Shown here: positions 35,765 through 45,246 of the stretch, piece after piece
How the letters are laid out: each line of letters starts with the position of its first letter
How positions within the stretch are numbered: the stretch's first letter is position 1
NCBI GenBank assembly: GCA_000230955.3
Contig: CP007060.1
Span: 434,001-498,000 of the forward strand
Source: Halobacterium sp. DL1
GTDB taxonomy: Archaea; Halobacteriota; Halobacteria; Halobacteriales; Halobacteriaceae
DNA: 64,000 nucleotides
Reading direction: 5' to 3'
Notes under the pieces: model-generated
What the model was told of the DNA's origin: nothing
What the model saw: the letters and a program-made list of their open reading frames with translations, nothing else
Database searches by the model: none
Position numbers and translations under genes: made by a program

Positions 35765-36018
35765 CGGCGCTACGTACGCGGCGTCCCGACTTGAAACCGG
35801 GTCCTGCCTTCGCTCGCAGCGCTACCACGGCAGTATTCAGGAATCACCGACGGTCTGCCTCCACACCGACTGTCGGTCAATCTCGGCGAGGTGTGGCACA
35901 GCCTCGCCCGCGAGTAGTTATTTCGGGAGGCAAAATCGAGGACAGGAGGCAATTCGGGAGCCACGTGTGACGATTCGACCGATAACTACACTTCCCCGGG
36001 GAGCGAACTCGTTGGCAT

Positions 36019-36552
36019 ATGGCTCCCCGGGCGACGGTCAGCGACGAGTGGGTCGACAACGAGAAGGTCAAGCGGATTCTCAAAGAGCACCTCGACGAGA
36101 CCGACTACCGTATCTACAAGGCGCTCAACGAGGACGGCCGGATGTCCGACACGGAGATCGGTGAGCGCGTCGGCCTGTCGCGGACGGCTGCGCGGCGGCG
36201 CCGGAAGAAACTGCAGGACGAGGGGCTCGTCGACATCATCGGCGTCCTCGTCATGCAGGAGGCCGAACTCGCGTACGCCGACGTCTTCGTCACCCTCGAC
36301 TCCAGCGTCGGCGTGGGAGAACTGGACGCGTTCGTCGAGGAGGTCAAAGACGAGGAGCTCATCTACGAGATAGAGGAGTACATGGGGAAGTACGACCTGC
36401 TCCTGCGGGTGTGGCACGCGTCGCTCTCGGACGTGAAGACGTACCTCCGGTCGATGCTCCAGGACCACGAGGCCGTCGAAAGCTACGAGACGATTCCGGT
36501 GACGAAGACCCACAAAGCCTGGCACAAGACGTTCTCGAACGGCACCGACTGA
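36019..36552 (+). CDS. Lrp/AsnC-family transcriptional regulator, 177 aa
   Basis: The N-terminal HTH is ETDYRIYKALNEDGRMSDTEIGERVGLSRTAARRRRKKLQDEGLVDIIG (about residues 30-78). A RAM-like ligand-binding domain follows (VLVMQEAELAYADVFVTLDS, later MGKYDLLLRVWHASLSDV and SYETIPVTKTHKAW). It starts MAPRATVSDEWVDNEK at the ATG at 36019. It lies beside the cupin-hyuBA block on the opposite strand, with ends facing. By position it may regulate the hydantoinase/oxoprolinase genes or the peptide transporter in response to an amino acid. Confidence 0.88.
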   Translation: MAPRATVSDEWVDNEKVKRILKEHLDETDYRIYKALNEDGRMSDTEIGERVGLSRTAARRRRKKLQDEGLVDIIGVLVMQEAELAYADVFVTLDSSVGVGELDAFVEEVKDEELIYEIEEYMGKYDLLLRVWHASLSDVKTYLRSMLQDHEAVESYETIPVTKTHKAWHKTFSNGTD

Positions 36553-36646
36553 CCGGTCCGAGACCGGTCGCGACCCCGCGTCGGCCTACTTCCCTCGACG
36601 TACAGTCCCGCCGATCTACAGCTCCGAAGCTGGTAGCTCCGCCGGT

Positions 36647-36985
36647 CTACAGCCCGCCCACGGCCGTGTAGACGAGTTTCGTGGGCGTCTCCGTCTCGTT
36701 GACGCTGTAATGCTCGACGCCCGCCGGGATGACGGAGAGCGTGCCGGCAGAGACCGTGTACTTCGCGTCCGGCGTGACGAGCGTGACCTCCCCCTCGAGG
36801 ATGACCGACAGTTCGTCGCCCTCGTGGCTCGTCCACCCCTCTTCGGGGACGCGTTCGCCCGGCTGGATGACGTACGAGCCGGCTTCGGCCTCGGGGTCGT
36901 CGGACTCGAACAGCGTGAGTGGACTCCCGCTACTCTCCGCCCAGACGTCGTCGAGGACGGTGAGTTCGACGGCGTCGTCGCTCAC
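36647..36985 (-). CDS. small cupin protein, 112 aa
   Basis: It is a single cupin barrel: the first motif region is SYVIQPGERVPEEGWTSHEGDELSVILEGEVTLVT, and the second is GTLSVIPAGVEHYSVNETETPTKLVYTA. A His/Glu pattern of a metal site is partly present (His in SHEGDE, His in EHYS). It is translationally coupled to hyuB1, since its ATG overlaps the hyuB1 stop. It probably belongs to the same catabolic operon, as a dioxygenase, isomerase or ligand-sensing protein; the substrate is unknown. Confidence 0.85.
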   Translation of the reverse strand: MSDDAVELTVLDDVWAESSGSPLTLFESDDPEAEAGSYVIQPGERVPEEGWTSHEGDELSVILEGEVTLVTPDAKYTVSAGTLSVIPAGVEHYSVNETETPTKLVYTAVGGL

Positions 36986-38796
36986 TGTTCGCCACCTCCG
37001 CTATCGTTCTCGCCGTTCCCTGGAGCGGCGCCGTCGCCGTCGGCCGCCCGGAGGGCCGCGGTCGCGGCGTCGTCGACGTCGCCGTCCTCGGTGAGTTCGA
37101 CGCCGTAGACGTCGCGGGCGGTCTCACGCGTGAAGTAGTCGTCGCAGTAGTCCTCGCGGACGCGTTCGGGGTCGCGGTCCCGCGGGTCCCCCCAGCCACC
37201 GCCCGCGCTGGTCACGAGGCGGGCCACGTCCCCGGGCGACAGTCCGTAGTTCGTGAGGTTGCTGTGGCGTTCGACGCTGCCGTCGCCGTCCCGGAGTATC
37301 TCGATGTGGTTTCCGTCGCCGTCCTGGCCGCCTTCGACGCCCCACGGCGGGAACGTCGACCGGCCGAACCCGGCGGTGATGAAGCCGCCAGAGTCGTTGT
37401 ACATCCGGTAGTCCTGGACGAGGCCGGTGCCGCCGCGGAACTCGCCGTGGCCCGCCTCCTGGGGCGTGTCGAGTTCGAAGGCGTCGAACAGCAGCGGGAA
37501 CCGCGTCTCCATCACCTCGACGGGCATCTCGAGGGTGTCCCCGTCGCCCGAACAGACGAGCACGTCGGCGCCGTCCTTCCCGGGGCTCGCACCCCACCCG
37601 CCGGGCTGGGGTTCGACCACGAGGAAGTCCTCGTCGTGGCGGTCGTCGTGCCCGCCGACGATGGTCGCGCAGACGCTGAGGAAGTGGCCAGCCGACAGGC
37701 GGTCGGGGAGGTGTGGCGCCAGCGCCTTCCACGGGAGGTCTGCGGCCATCGCCGACCCCTCCCAGTCGGTGCCGATTGGCGCCGGTTTCGTCGCGTTCAG
37801 CACCGTCCCCTCCGGGATGGTGACCTCGAGCGGGCGGAAGAACCCCTCGTTGGTGTCCGCGTGGGGGAGCGTGATGGCCTGGAAGAACGCCCGGATGTCG
37901 GAGACGGAGGCGGCGTACGGCGCGTTGATCGGCCCCTCGGTCTCCGGGTCCGTGCCCGTGTAGTCGAGTTCGATCGACTCGTCGCGGATGGTGACCTCTA
38001 CCTCGACGTGGACCGGGTCGTCCGTGACGCCGTCGTCGTCGAGGTGGTCCTCGGCGGTGTACGTGCCGTTCGGGAGGCCTCGAATCTCCTCGCGGACGAG
38101 TCGTTCGCCGGCGTCGAAGTCGTCGGCGACGGCCTGCTCGACGGTGTCGAGGCCGTAGCGCTCGAACACCTCGACGACGCGCTCGGCGCCGACCTCCATG
38201 GAGGACTTCTGGGCCTGCATGTCGCCCCGGGTGACCTCCGGCATCCGCGTGTTCGCGATGATGACGTCGAAGACGCCGTCGTTGCGGTCGCCGCCCTCGT
38301 ACAGTTTCACCATCGGGTACTGGACGCCCTCCTGGAACACGCTCGTCGCGTCGGTGGTCCACGACCCGGGGTCCTTCCCGCCGACGTCGGTCCAGTGGGC
38401 CTTCGACGCGGTGAAGCCGACGAGTTCGTCGTCGACGAAGATGGGCGCGACCATCGCGACGTCGTTGAGGTGCGTGCCGCCGTGGTAGTCGTTCAGCAGG
38501 ACGACGTCGCCCGGCGCGAAGTTGTCGGCCCCGAACTTCTCGAGGACGTCGGCGACGCAGAACTTCAGCGTGCCGAGGAAGCCGGGAACGCCGTTGGCCT
38601 GCGCGAGGACGTTGGCGTCCGCGTCGGTGACCCCGCAGGCGTAGTCGAGCGTCTCGTAGATGACGCTGGACTTGGCGGTGCGACCGAGGTTGAGGAACAT
38701 CTCCTCGGCGGCGCTCTGTAGTGCGTTCGTGACGACTTCCCGCGTGAACGGGTCGACGCCGTCGGTCTCGTCGTCGGTGTGTGCGTTCGCTCTCAT
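36982..38796 (-). CDS. hyuB: hydantoinase/oxoprolinase B-type subunit (copy 1), 604 aa
   Basis: It matches the HyuB/oxoprolinase beta family: DPFTREVVTNALQSAAEEMFLNLGRTAKSSVIYETLDYACGV near the N-terminus. PGDVVLLNDYHGGTHLNDVAMVAPIF follows, then FTASKAHWTDVGGKDPGS, and near the C-terminus GHGEFRGGTGLVQDYRM. It acts with HyuA in ATP-dependent ring opening of hydantoins, 5-oxoproline or similar cyclic amides, or in acetophenone carboxylase-like reactions. It starts MRANAHTDDETDGVD, 3 nt after the hyuA1 stop, and overlaps the cupin ATG. The tail is Gly/Asp-rich. A second HyuB is at 49176. Confidence 0.93.
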   Translation of the reverse strand: MRANAHTDDETDGVDPFTREVVTNALQSAAEEMFLNLGRTAKSSVIYETLDYACGVTDADANVLAQANGVPGFLGTLKFCVADVLEKFGADNFAPGDVVLLNDYHGGTHLNDVAMVAPIFVDDELVGFTASKAHWTDVGGKDPGSWTTDATSVFQEGVQYPMVKLYEGGDRNDGVFDVIIANTRMPEVTRGDMQAQKSSMEVGAERVVEVFERYGLDTVEQAVADDFDAGERLVREEIRGLPNGTYTAEDHLDDDGVTDDPVHVEVEVTIRDESIELDYTGTDPETEGPINAPYAASVSDIRAFFQAITLPHADTNEGFFRPLEVTIPEGTVLNATKPAPIGTDWEGSAMAADLPWKALAPHLPDRLSAGHFLSVCATIVGGHDDRHDEDFLVVEPQPGGWGASPGKDGADVLVCSGDGDTLEMPVEVMETRFPLLFDAFELDTPQEAGHGEFRGGTGLVQDYRMYNDSGGFITAGFGRSTFPPWGVEGGQDGDGNHIEILRDGDGSVERHSNLTNYGLSPGDVARLVTSAGGGWGDPRDRDPERVREDYCDDYFTRETARDVYGVELTEDGDVDDAATAALRAADGDGAAPGNGENDSGGGEQ

Positions 38797-38799
38797 TGG

Positions 38800-40845
38800 T
38801 CAGGAGATGTGGAGGTTGCCGAGCACGTCGACGTCCACCGTCTGGCCGGGGTGGACGAGCGTCGTGCACGCCGGTTCCTCGACGACCGCGGGCCCCTCGA
38901 TGGGTTCGCTCGTCGGGAGTGCGCCGCGTTCGTAGACGCGGGTGTCGTGGACGCCCTCGGCGCCGAAGTCGACCTCGCGGGTCTCCTTCACGGCGCCCGC
39001 GACGTCGCCGCCGCGTTCGACCACGTCCACGTCGGGTTTCGGCATCGGCGCGGACGCCGTCAGGCGGAGGTTCACGACCTCCACGGGGTCGTCCATGCGG
39101 AAGTTGTACGTCCGTTCGTGGCGCTCGTGGAACCGCTCGATTGTCGCCGCGATGGCGTCGCGGTCGACGTCGCCGTGCGGCCCGGGCGTGTTCACGGTGT
39201 GTTCCTGGCCCGCGTACCGGAGGTCGACGCTGCGCTCGAGGACGATGTCCTCGTCGGTGACCTCCTCGCCGGCGTAGGCGTCGTACGCCTCGCGCTCCAT
39301 CTCCGCGAAGATGCCCACGACGTCGCGGGCGGCGTTCCCGTCGAAGTCGGTGACGTGGGTCCGCGCGAAGTCCTTCCGGAGGTCAGTAAGTAACATCCCC
39401 CACGCGGAGAACTGGCCCGGCGCCCGCGGCACGACCGTCTCCTTCACGCCGAGTTCCTGCCCGAGCGTCGCCGCGTGCAGCGGCCCCGCACCGCCGCTGG
39501 CCACCATCACGAAGTCACGCGGGTCGTGCCCGCGCCGGATGCTCACCTGCTTGAGGGCGTTGGCCATGTTCGAGTTCACGACCTGGAGGACGCCGTGGGC
39601 AGCCTCGCGGACGCTCGTGCCGAACTCGTCGGCCAGCGGTTCGAGCGCGCTGCGGGCCGCCTCGGTGTCGAGGGTCATCTCGCCGCCGAGGAAGTAGTCG
39701 GGGTTGAGGCGGCCCGTGAGTAGGTCGGCGTCCGTGACCGTGGGTTCGGTCCCTCCGCGCCCGTAGCACGCCGGGCCGGGGGCGGCGCCGGCGCTCTTCG
39801 GGCCGACGTTGATGGAGCCGCCCTTGTCCACCCACGCGATCGAGCCGCCGCCGGCGCCGATCTCGACGATGTCGACGACGGGGATCATCAGGGGGTAGCC
39901 CTCCTCGTTGGACGAGGATTCGAGCCAGTAGTCCGTGTCGATGGTCACCTCGCCGTCCTGGACGAGCGACGTCTTCGCGGTGGTGCCGCCCATGTCGAAG
40001 CTGACGACGTCGGGTTCGTCGATCTGTTCGCCGACGCGTGCCGCGCCGTAGACGCCGCCGACGGGGCCGCTCTCGACCATCTCGACCGGTCTGCGGCGTG
40101 CCTGCCCGAAGCTCGCCGTCCCGGCGTTGGACTTCATCGCGTAGGTGTTGCCCGCGAACGACTGGTCGGCGAGTCGCTGTTCGAGCGTGCTCAGGTAGTC
40201 GTCGGCGATGGGGCGGACGTAGGAGTTCAGCACCGCGGTGTTGGTGCGCTCGTACTCGCGGTACTCCTTGGTGAGTTCGTGGGAGAGCGTGACGTAGGCG
40301 TCCGGGTGGACCTCGGCGATGAGCTCCCGGGTTCGGCGCTCGTGGTCGGGGTGCTGGTAGCTGTGGAGGTAGCTCACCGCGATGGTGTCGAAGCCCTCCT
40401 CGCGCAGGCCGCGGGCGGCCTCGCGGACCGCGTCCTCGTCGAGCGGGGTGAGGACGTCGCCGGTCTGGTCGACCCGCTCGGGTATCTCCCGACGGTGGCG
40501 ACGGGGGACGAACGGCTCGGGCTTCTGGTACTGGTAGTTGAACATGTCCGGGCGGTTCGCCCGGGTGATGTCGAGGACGTCTCGGAACCCCTCGGTGGTG
40601 AGCAGCGCGGTGTCCTCGCCGTCCCGCTCCGTGATGGCGTTGATGACGACGGTGGTGCCGTGGACGAACTGGTCGAGCGCACCGGGGTCGAGGTCGCTCT
40701 TCGCGAGGCTGTCGACGACGCCGTCCGCGAAGTTCGCGGGCGTCGTGGACGCCTTCTCGAGGGTGAGCGCCCCGTCCTCGACGGCGACGAGGTCGGTGAA
40801 CGTCCCCCCGATGTCGACGGCGACCCGGGTGGTATTCTCTGCCAT
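38800..40845 (-). CDS. hyuA: hydantoinase/oxoprolinase A-type subunit (copy 1), 681 aa
   Basis: It is an ASKHA-fold ATPase subunit: phosphate-1 VAVDIGGTFTDLVA at the N-terminus, the HGTTVVINAITERDG region, VVSFDMGGTTAKTSLV, and the EIGAGGGSIAW segment, all typical of HyuA. The start is the ATG at 40843-40845 (MAENTTRVAVDIGG), which begins at the phosphate motif. A TATA-like element at 40868-40875 gives a leaderless transcript. It heads a hyuA-hyuB-cupin operon. A paralogue with the same motif order is at 47128-49179. Confidence 0.94.
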   Translation of the reverse strand: MAENTTRVAVDIGGTFTDLVAVEDGALTLEKASTTPANFADGVVDSLAKSDLDPGALDQFVHGTTVVINAITERDGEDTALLTTEGFRDVLDITRANRPDMFNYQYQKPEPFVPRRHRREIPERVDQTGDVLTPLDEDAVREAARGLREEGFDTIAVSYLHSYQHPDHERRTRELIAEVHPDAYVTLSHELTKEYREYERTNTAVLNSYVRPIADDYLSTLEQRLADQSFAGNTYAMKSNAGTASFGQARRRPVEMVESGPVGGVYGAARVGEQIDEPDVVSFDMGGTTAKTSLVQDGEVTIDTDYWLESSSNEEGYPLMIPVVDIVEIGAGGGSIAWVDKGGSINVGPKSAGAAPGPACYGRGGTEPTVTDADLLTGRLNPDYFLGGEMTLDTEAARSALEPLADEFGTSVREAAHGVLQVVNSNMANALKQVSIRRGHDPRDFVMVASGGAGPLHAATLGQELGVKETVVPRAPGQFSAWGMLLTDLRKDFARTHVTDFDGNAARDVVGIFAEMEREAYDAYAGEEVTDEDIVLERSVDLRYAGQEHTVNTPGPHGDVDRDAIAATIERFHERHERTYNFRMDDPVEVVNLRLTASAPMPKPDVDVVERGGDVAGAVKETREVDFGAEGVHDTRVYERGALPTSEPIEGPAVVEEPACTTLVHPGQTVDVDVLGNLHIS

Positions 40846-40867
40846 GATAGATACCAAAACGCCACTC

Positions 40868-40875
40868 CTAATAAA
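40868..40875 (-). promoter_or_regulatory. TATA-like promoter element for hyuA1
   Basis: The minus-strand TTTATTAG lies 23-30 nt before the ATG at 40845 and is preceded by A-rich sequence. Its position fits a leaderless transcript. Confidence 0.6.
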
Positions 40876-41044
40876 CTTATTGTGCATTAAAGGCCCTGAC
40901 ACCGAACGAAAAGCAAAGATAGTGGAACGTTTCGTCAAATAATCTGCGGGTCGCGGAGGAGGTCGGCGGGGCGGGGACGGGGGTGGCCGGCGTGGCAGCG
41001 GGGATGACAGATACTGGGTGCTGCCACGCCATCCGGGTCGGTGC

Positions 41045-42187
41045 TCAGTCCCTGCGGCCGCGCCGCTCGGCGAAGGAGACGCCGTCGGGCAGCGCTGCGG
41101 TCACCTCCTCGCGCTTCTCGCCCGGGTCGTGGAGACACCGCGTCAGGTGGCCGGGTTCCACTTCGACCAGTTCGGGCTCCACGGCGTCACAGGCCTCGAA
41201 CCGCCGGTGACAGCGCGGGTTGAACGGACAGCCGCTCGGGGGGTTCTGCGGGTCCGGCGTCTCTCCCTGGACCTCCACGGCCGTCGGCTTCAGATCCTGC
41301 TCGTGGCTCTCGACGACCGGAATCGCGGAGAGCAACTGCTCCGTGTACGGGTTCAGGGGGTTCTCGAACAGCACCTCGCTGTCGGCGACCTCCATGAAGT
41401 TGCCGAGGTACATCACGCCGATGCGGTCGGCGACGTTCTTCACGAGGCTGAGGTCGTGGCTGATGAGCAGGTAGGTCAGCCCGAGTTCGTCCTGGAGGTC
41501 GTCGAGCAGCGAGATGACCTTCGCCTGCACGCTCACGTCGAGGGCGCTCGTCGGTTCGTCGAGCACGACGAACTTCGGTTCGACGGCGAGCGCCCGCGCG
41601 ATGGCGACCCGCTGCTTCTGTCCCCCGGAGAGCGCGCTCGGGTAGCGGTGCCGGAACTCCACGGGGAGGTCGACCTTCCGGAGCAGTTCGGCGACCCGGT
41701 CGCGGCGCTCGGCCTTCGTGCCGACCCCGTGGACGTCCAGGGGCTCCTTCACGATGTTCCCGATGCGCCGCCGGGGGTTCAGCGACGACGATGGGTCCTG
41801 GTAGACGACCTGGACGTCGCGGCGGAGTCGCCGCAGCTCCTTCCCCTGCAGGTCGGTCACGTCCCGCCCGTCGAACGCTATCGTCCCGCTCGTCGCGCCG
41901 TACAGCCGCGCGACGGTCTTCCCGAGAGTGGTCTTTCCGCAGCCGGACTCGCCGACCACCGCGAACGTCTCGCCCGGGAAGACGTCGAAGCTGACGCCGT
42001 CGACGGCCTTCACGTGGGACTTCGAGCGCCTGATGACACCCTCGCTGACCGGGTAGTACTTCCGCAGGTCGCGGACCGAGACGAGCGGCTCCGCGGCCGG
42101 TTCGTCGGCGCGGTGGACGGCCCCGTCGGCCGTCGCGTTCGCTGCGTCGCTGTCCAACTCGGTCCCGTCGGGCGTGTCGGCGCTCAT
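41045..42187 (-). CDS. dppF: dipeptide/oligopeptide ABC transporter ATP-binding protein (DppF/OppF), 380 aa
   Basis: It is an ATPase subunit of a peptide importer: Walker A VGESGCGKTTLGK, Q-loop QDPSSSLNPR, signature LSGGQKQR, Walker B FVVLDEPTSALD, then LLISHDLSLV. The oligopeptide-specific C-terminal extension carries PPSGCPFNPRCHRRFEAC. The ATG at 42187 overlaps the dppD stop by four bases. It is the last gene of the five-gene transporter operon. Confidence 0.94.
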   Translation of the reverse strand: MSADTPDGTELDSDAANATADGAVHRADEPAAEPLVSVRDLRKYYPVSEGVIRRSKSHVKAVDGVSFDVFPGETFAVVGESGCGKTTLGKTVARLYGATSGTIAFDGRDVTDLQGKELRRLRRDVQVVYQDPSSSLNPRRRIGNIVKEPLDVHGVGTKAERRDRVAELLRKVDLPVEFRHRYPSALSGGQKQRVAIARALAVEPKFVVLDEPTSALDVSVQAKVISLLDDLQDELGLTYLLISHDLSLVKNVADRIGVMYLGNFMEVADSEVLFENPLNPYTEQLLSAIPVVESHEQDLKPTAVEVQGETPDPQNPPSGCPFNPRCHRRFEACDAVEPELVEVEPGHLTRCLHDPGEKREEVTAALPDGVSFAERRGRRD

Positions 42188-43305
42188 TGGTTCCCTCCTG
42201 TCCCGGCTTCCGCCGGCACCGTGTCCTCCTCGTCGTCGCTGTACGTCGCCTCGTCGGCGGCGATGGCCGCGGCGTCCTCGAACTCCATGCCGTCCTCGTA
42301 GAGGTGGCACGCGACCGTCCGGTCGTCGCCGATCTGGTAGTCCTCGACCGGTTCGACGTCGCAGGTTCCCTCCATCGCCGCGGGGCACCGCGGGTGGAAC
42401 CGGCAGCCCGAGGGCGGGTCTGTGTAGTCCGGAATCTGGCCGTCGATGCCGGTGCCGTCGAAGCCCGTGAGCTTCGGGATGCTGTCGAGCAGGCCGCGCG
42501 TGTACGGGTGGAGCGGCGCGTCGAATATCTCCTCCGTGCGCCCAACCTCCACGATTTCGCCGGCGTACATGATGCAGATGCGGTCCGCTATCTCCCGGGC
42601 GACCCCGAGGTTGTGCGTGATGTACAGCATCGAGAGGTTCCGCTCCTCGACGCGCTCTCTGAGCAGGTCTAGGATCTGGTTCTGGACGGTGACGTCGAGG
42701 GCCGTCGTCGGCTCGTCCGCGATGAGGAACTCGGGGTCGTTGATGAGCGCCATCGCGACGATGACGCGCTGGCGCATCCCGCCCGAGAGTTCGACGGGGT
42801 AGCGGTCGAGGGTCCCCTCGGGGTCCGGAATCCGCATCCGTTCGAGCAGTTCGGCGCTGCGCTCCCGGATCTCCTCGCGGTTGTCGCGGCGACCGAGCAG
42901 GTTCTTCAGGACCTCCCACCAGGACGCGCTCTTCCCGCCGCTGTACGTGGCCACGTCGGCCATCATCGACCCGACGGGGTAGACCGGGGAGAGGTAGGTC
43001 ATCGGGTCCTGGAATATCATGCTCATCTCATCGCCTTTCACGCGTTCGTGCGCGTCGGCGTCGGTGAGCAGGTCGGTGCCCCTGTAGCGTATCTGGCCGG
43101 CCGTGATGTCGCCGGGCGGCCGCGGGAGCGTCCCCATGATGGAGCGCGCGGTCACCGACTTCCCGCAGCCGGTCTCGCCGACGAGCGCGACCGTCTCGCC
43201 CTCGCCGACGGTGAGGTCGACGCCGTCCAGGACGTGGTGGCGACCCTCGTACGTGTCGAAGGACACCGTGAGGTCGTCGACCTCGAGGATGTTCCCCGAC
43301 ATCAC
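42184..43305 (-). CDS. dppD: dipeptide/oligopeptide ABC transporter ATP-binding protein (DppD/OppD), 373 aa
   Basis: It is the second ATPase of the importer. Walker A is VGETGCGKSVTARS, the Q-loop is FQDPMTYLSPVY, the signature is LSGGMRQR, Walker B is FLIADEPTTALD and the switch is YITHNLG. The Cys-bearing C-terminal motif is DPPSGCRFHPRCPAAMEGTC. Its ends overlap both neighbours by four bases. It pairs with DppF and energises DppBC. Confidence 0.94.
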   Translation of the reverse strand: MMSGNILEVDDLTVSFDTYEGRHHVLDGVDLTVGEGETVALVGETGCGKSVTARSIMGTLPRPPGDITAGQIRYRGTDLLTDADAHERVKGDEMSMIFQDPMTYLSPVYPVGSMMADVATYSGGKSASWWEVLKNLLGRRDNREEIRERSAELLERMRIPDPEGTLDRYPVELSGGMRQRVIVAMALINDPEFLIADEPTTALDVTVQNQILDLLRERVEERNLSMLYITHNLGVAREIADRICIMYAGEIVEVGRTEEIFDAPLHPYTRGLLDSIPKLTGFDGTGIDGQIPDYTDPPSGCRFHPRCPAAMEGTCDVEPVEDYQIGDDRTVACHLYEDGMEFEDAAAIAADEATYSDDEEDTVPAEAGTGGNQ

Positions 43306-44216
43306 TGTACCTCCACGTCGAAAATGTCACGCAGCCCGTCGCCGAGGAAGTTGAACCCGAGCACGATGAGGAAGATGGCGAGCCCCGGGAACGTGGAGTA
43401 CCACCACTGGCCGGGCATGTAGTCCCGCCCCTGGCTGACCATCGTCCCCCACTCTGGCGTCGGCGGCTGTGCCCCCAGTCCGAGGAACCCGAGCGCGGAC
43501 GCCACGAGGATGGCGTACCCCATGTCGAGGCTCATCTTCACCGTGATGGGTGCGAGCACGTTCGGGAGGATGTCCCGGAAGATGGTGCGCGTCGACGTCG
43601 CGCCGACGCCGCGGCTGGCCTCGACGTACGTCTCCTTCTTCACCGAGAGCACCTCGCCGTACGTGAGGCGGGCGTACCACGGCCACCAGACGGCGGCGAT
43701 GGCGAGCATCGAGTTCGTCAGGCTGGCCTCCAGTGCGACGCTCACCGAGAGCGCGAGCACCAGCGGCGGGACGGAGAGGAACACGTCGGTGACGCGCATC
43801 AGCGTCATGCCGACCCCGCCGCCGAGGTAGCCGGCGACCAGCCCCACCGGGACGCCGATTGAGACGGCGGCCGCGAGCACGACCACCCCGATCTTCAGCG
43901 ACAGGCGCGTGCCGAACAGGACCCGGCTGAAGATGTCGCGTCCGGCCTGGTCGGTGCCGAAGAGGTGTTCAGTGCTCGGCGGCTCGAACTTCTGGTCGAA
44001 GTGGACCGCCGGCTCGCCCCCGTAGCCGGCGTCGTGGGGGAACGGCGCGATCCACGGCGCGAACACGGCGATGAAGACGAAACTCAGGATGAGCCCGAGT
44101 CCGAGGACGGACATCGGGTTCTGGCGGAAGCGGTACACGATCCGGTCGAGGTCGCCCAGGCGGCGCGCGAGCGTGCTCTCGGCAGCGTCGCCGGCCGTCG
44201 ATTCGGTGTCACTCAT
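43302..44216 (-). CDS. dppC: dipeptide/oligopeptide ABC transporter permease (DppC), 304 aa
   Basis: It is an inner permease of the peptide importer with about six membrane segments. The cytoplasmic N-terminus has the OppC-type FRQNPMSVLGLGLIL, the family segment HLFGTDQAGRDIFSRVL follows, and the EAA loop is EASRGVGATSTRTIFRDILPN. It starts MSDTESTAGDAAES and overlaps dppB and dppD by four bases each. Confidence 0.93.
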   Translation of the reverse strand: MSDTESTAGDAAESTLARRLGDLDRIVYRFRQNPMSVLGLGLILSFVFIAVFAPWIAPFPHDAGYGGEPAVHFDQKFEPPSTEHLFGTDQAGRDIFSRVLFGTRLSLKIGVVVLAAAVSIGVPVGLVAGYLGGGVGMTLMRVTDVFLSVPPLVLALSVSVALEASLTNSMLAIAAVWWPWYARLTYGEVLSVKKETYVEASRGVGATSTRTIFRDILPNVLAPITVKMSLDMGYAILVASALGFLGLGAQPPTPEWGTMVSQGRDYMPGQWWYSTFPGLAIFLIVLGFNFLGDGLRDIFDVEVQ

Positions 44217-45238
44217 TCGGAATCACCTTCGTGCCACACGCGCGGGTCGAAGAAGCCGTAGAGGACGTCCACGGCGAAGTTCACGATCAGGAACGCCGCC
44301 CCGACGACGAGCGTCACGCCGACCATCGCGTTGATGTCCTTCTGGAGGATGGCCTCGACGCCGTAGGACGCCATCCCGGGCCAGGAGAACACGATCTCGA
44401 CGACGAACGCCGAGCCCAGCAGGAAGCCGTAGTCCAGCCCGATGATGGTGAGCGTCGACGCGAAGGACTTCCGGAGCACGTACTTGTAGGCGATGAGCCG
44501 GTTCGGGATGCCGTGGGTGCGCAACCCCTCGACGTAGTCCTTCTCGTACTCCTCGATGAAACTCGACCGCGTCATCCGCGCGATGTCCGCTATCGGCGCG
44601 AGCGAGAGCGTGATTGCAGGCAAGATCAGGTGCTGGCCGGCGCTCACGAACGCGGGGAGGTTGGCTGCGAGCAGGCTGTCCACGAGCAGCAGCCCCGTCG
44701 TCTCGACGGGCATCGGACTGACGTCGCCGATGCGGCCCGTGGCCGGCAGCAGCCCGAGCTGGAACGCGATGAGCAGCTGCAGCAGGATGCCTGCCCAGAA
44801 CGGCGGCAGCGAGACGTTGAAGAAGGAGAACAGCCGGCTCCCGTTGTCCGGCCACTTGTCCTTGTGCTGGCCCGCGACGACGCCCAGCGGCACGCCGACG
44901 AAGATGGCGATGAGCATGGCGAGCGTCGTCAGCTCGAACGTCGCGGGGAAGTACTCCAGGAGGTCCGTCGCGACGTTCCGCTCGGAGATGAGCGACTGCC
45001 CGAGGTCGCCCTGGACGAGCCCCGCCATGTAGTCGATGTACTGGACCCAGATCGGGTCGTTCAGCCCCATCTGCTCGCGGAGCCGCTGGACGGCCTCGTC
45101 GGTCGCGCGGGGACCCAGGGCGAGCCTGGCGGGCCGCCCTGGAATCACGCGAGCGAGGGTGAAGATGAGCACCGAGAGCCCGACGAACATCGGAATCGTC
45201 GAGAGCCCGCGTTTGATCAGGTAGTCTCTGTAGCCCAT
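44213..45238 (-). CDS. dppB: dipeptide/oligopeptide ABC transporter permease (DppB), 341 aa
   Basis: It is a permease of the same importer. The N-terminus MGYRDYLIKRGLSTIPMFVG has the first membrane helix, then the large periplasmic-facing domain with LGLNDPIWVQYIDYMAGLVQGDLGQS, typical of DppB. The EAA-type loop is EGLRTHGIPNRLIAYKYVLRKS. The start is the ATG at 45238, 8 nt after the SBP stop; the longer frame upstream lies over the SBP gene and is non-coding. Confidence 0.93.
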   Translation of the reverse strand: MGYRDYLIKRGLSTIPMFVGLSVLIFTLARVIPGRPARLALGPRATDEAVQRLREQMGLNDPIWVQYIDYMAGLVQGDLGQSLISERNVATDLLEYFPATFELTTLAMLIAIFVGVPLGVVAGQHKDKWPDNGSRLFSFFNVSLPPFWAGILLQLLIAFQLGLLPATGRIGDVSPMPVETTGLLLVDSLLAANLPAFVSAGQHLILPAITLSLAPIADIARMTRSSFIEEYEKDYVEGLRTHGIPNRLIAYKYVLRKSFASTLTIIGLDYGFLLGSAFVVEIVFSWPGMASYGVEAILQKDINAMVGVTLVVGAAFLIVNFAVDVLYGFFDPRVWHEGDSE

Positions 45239-45246
45239 ACGGCGGT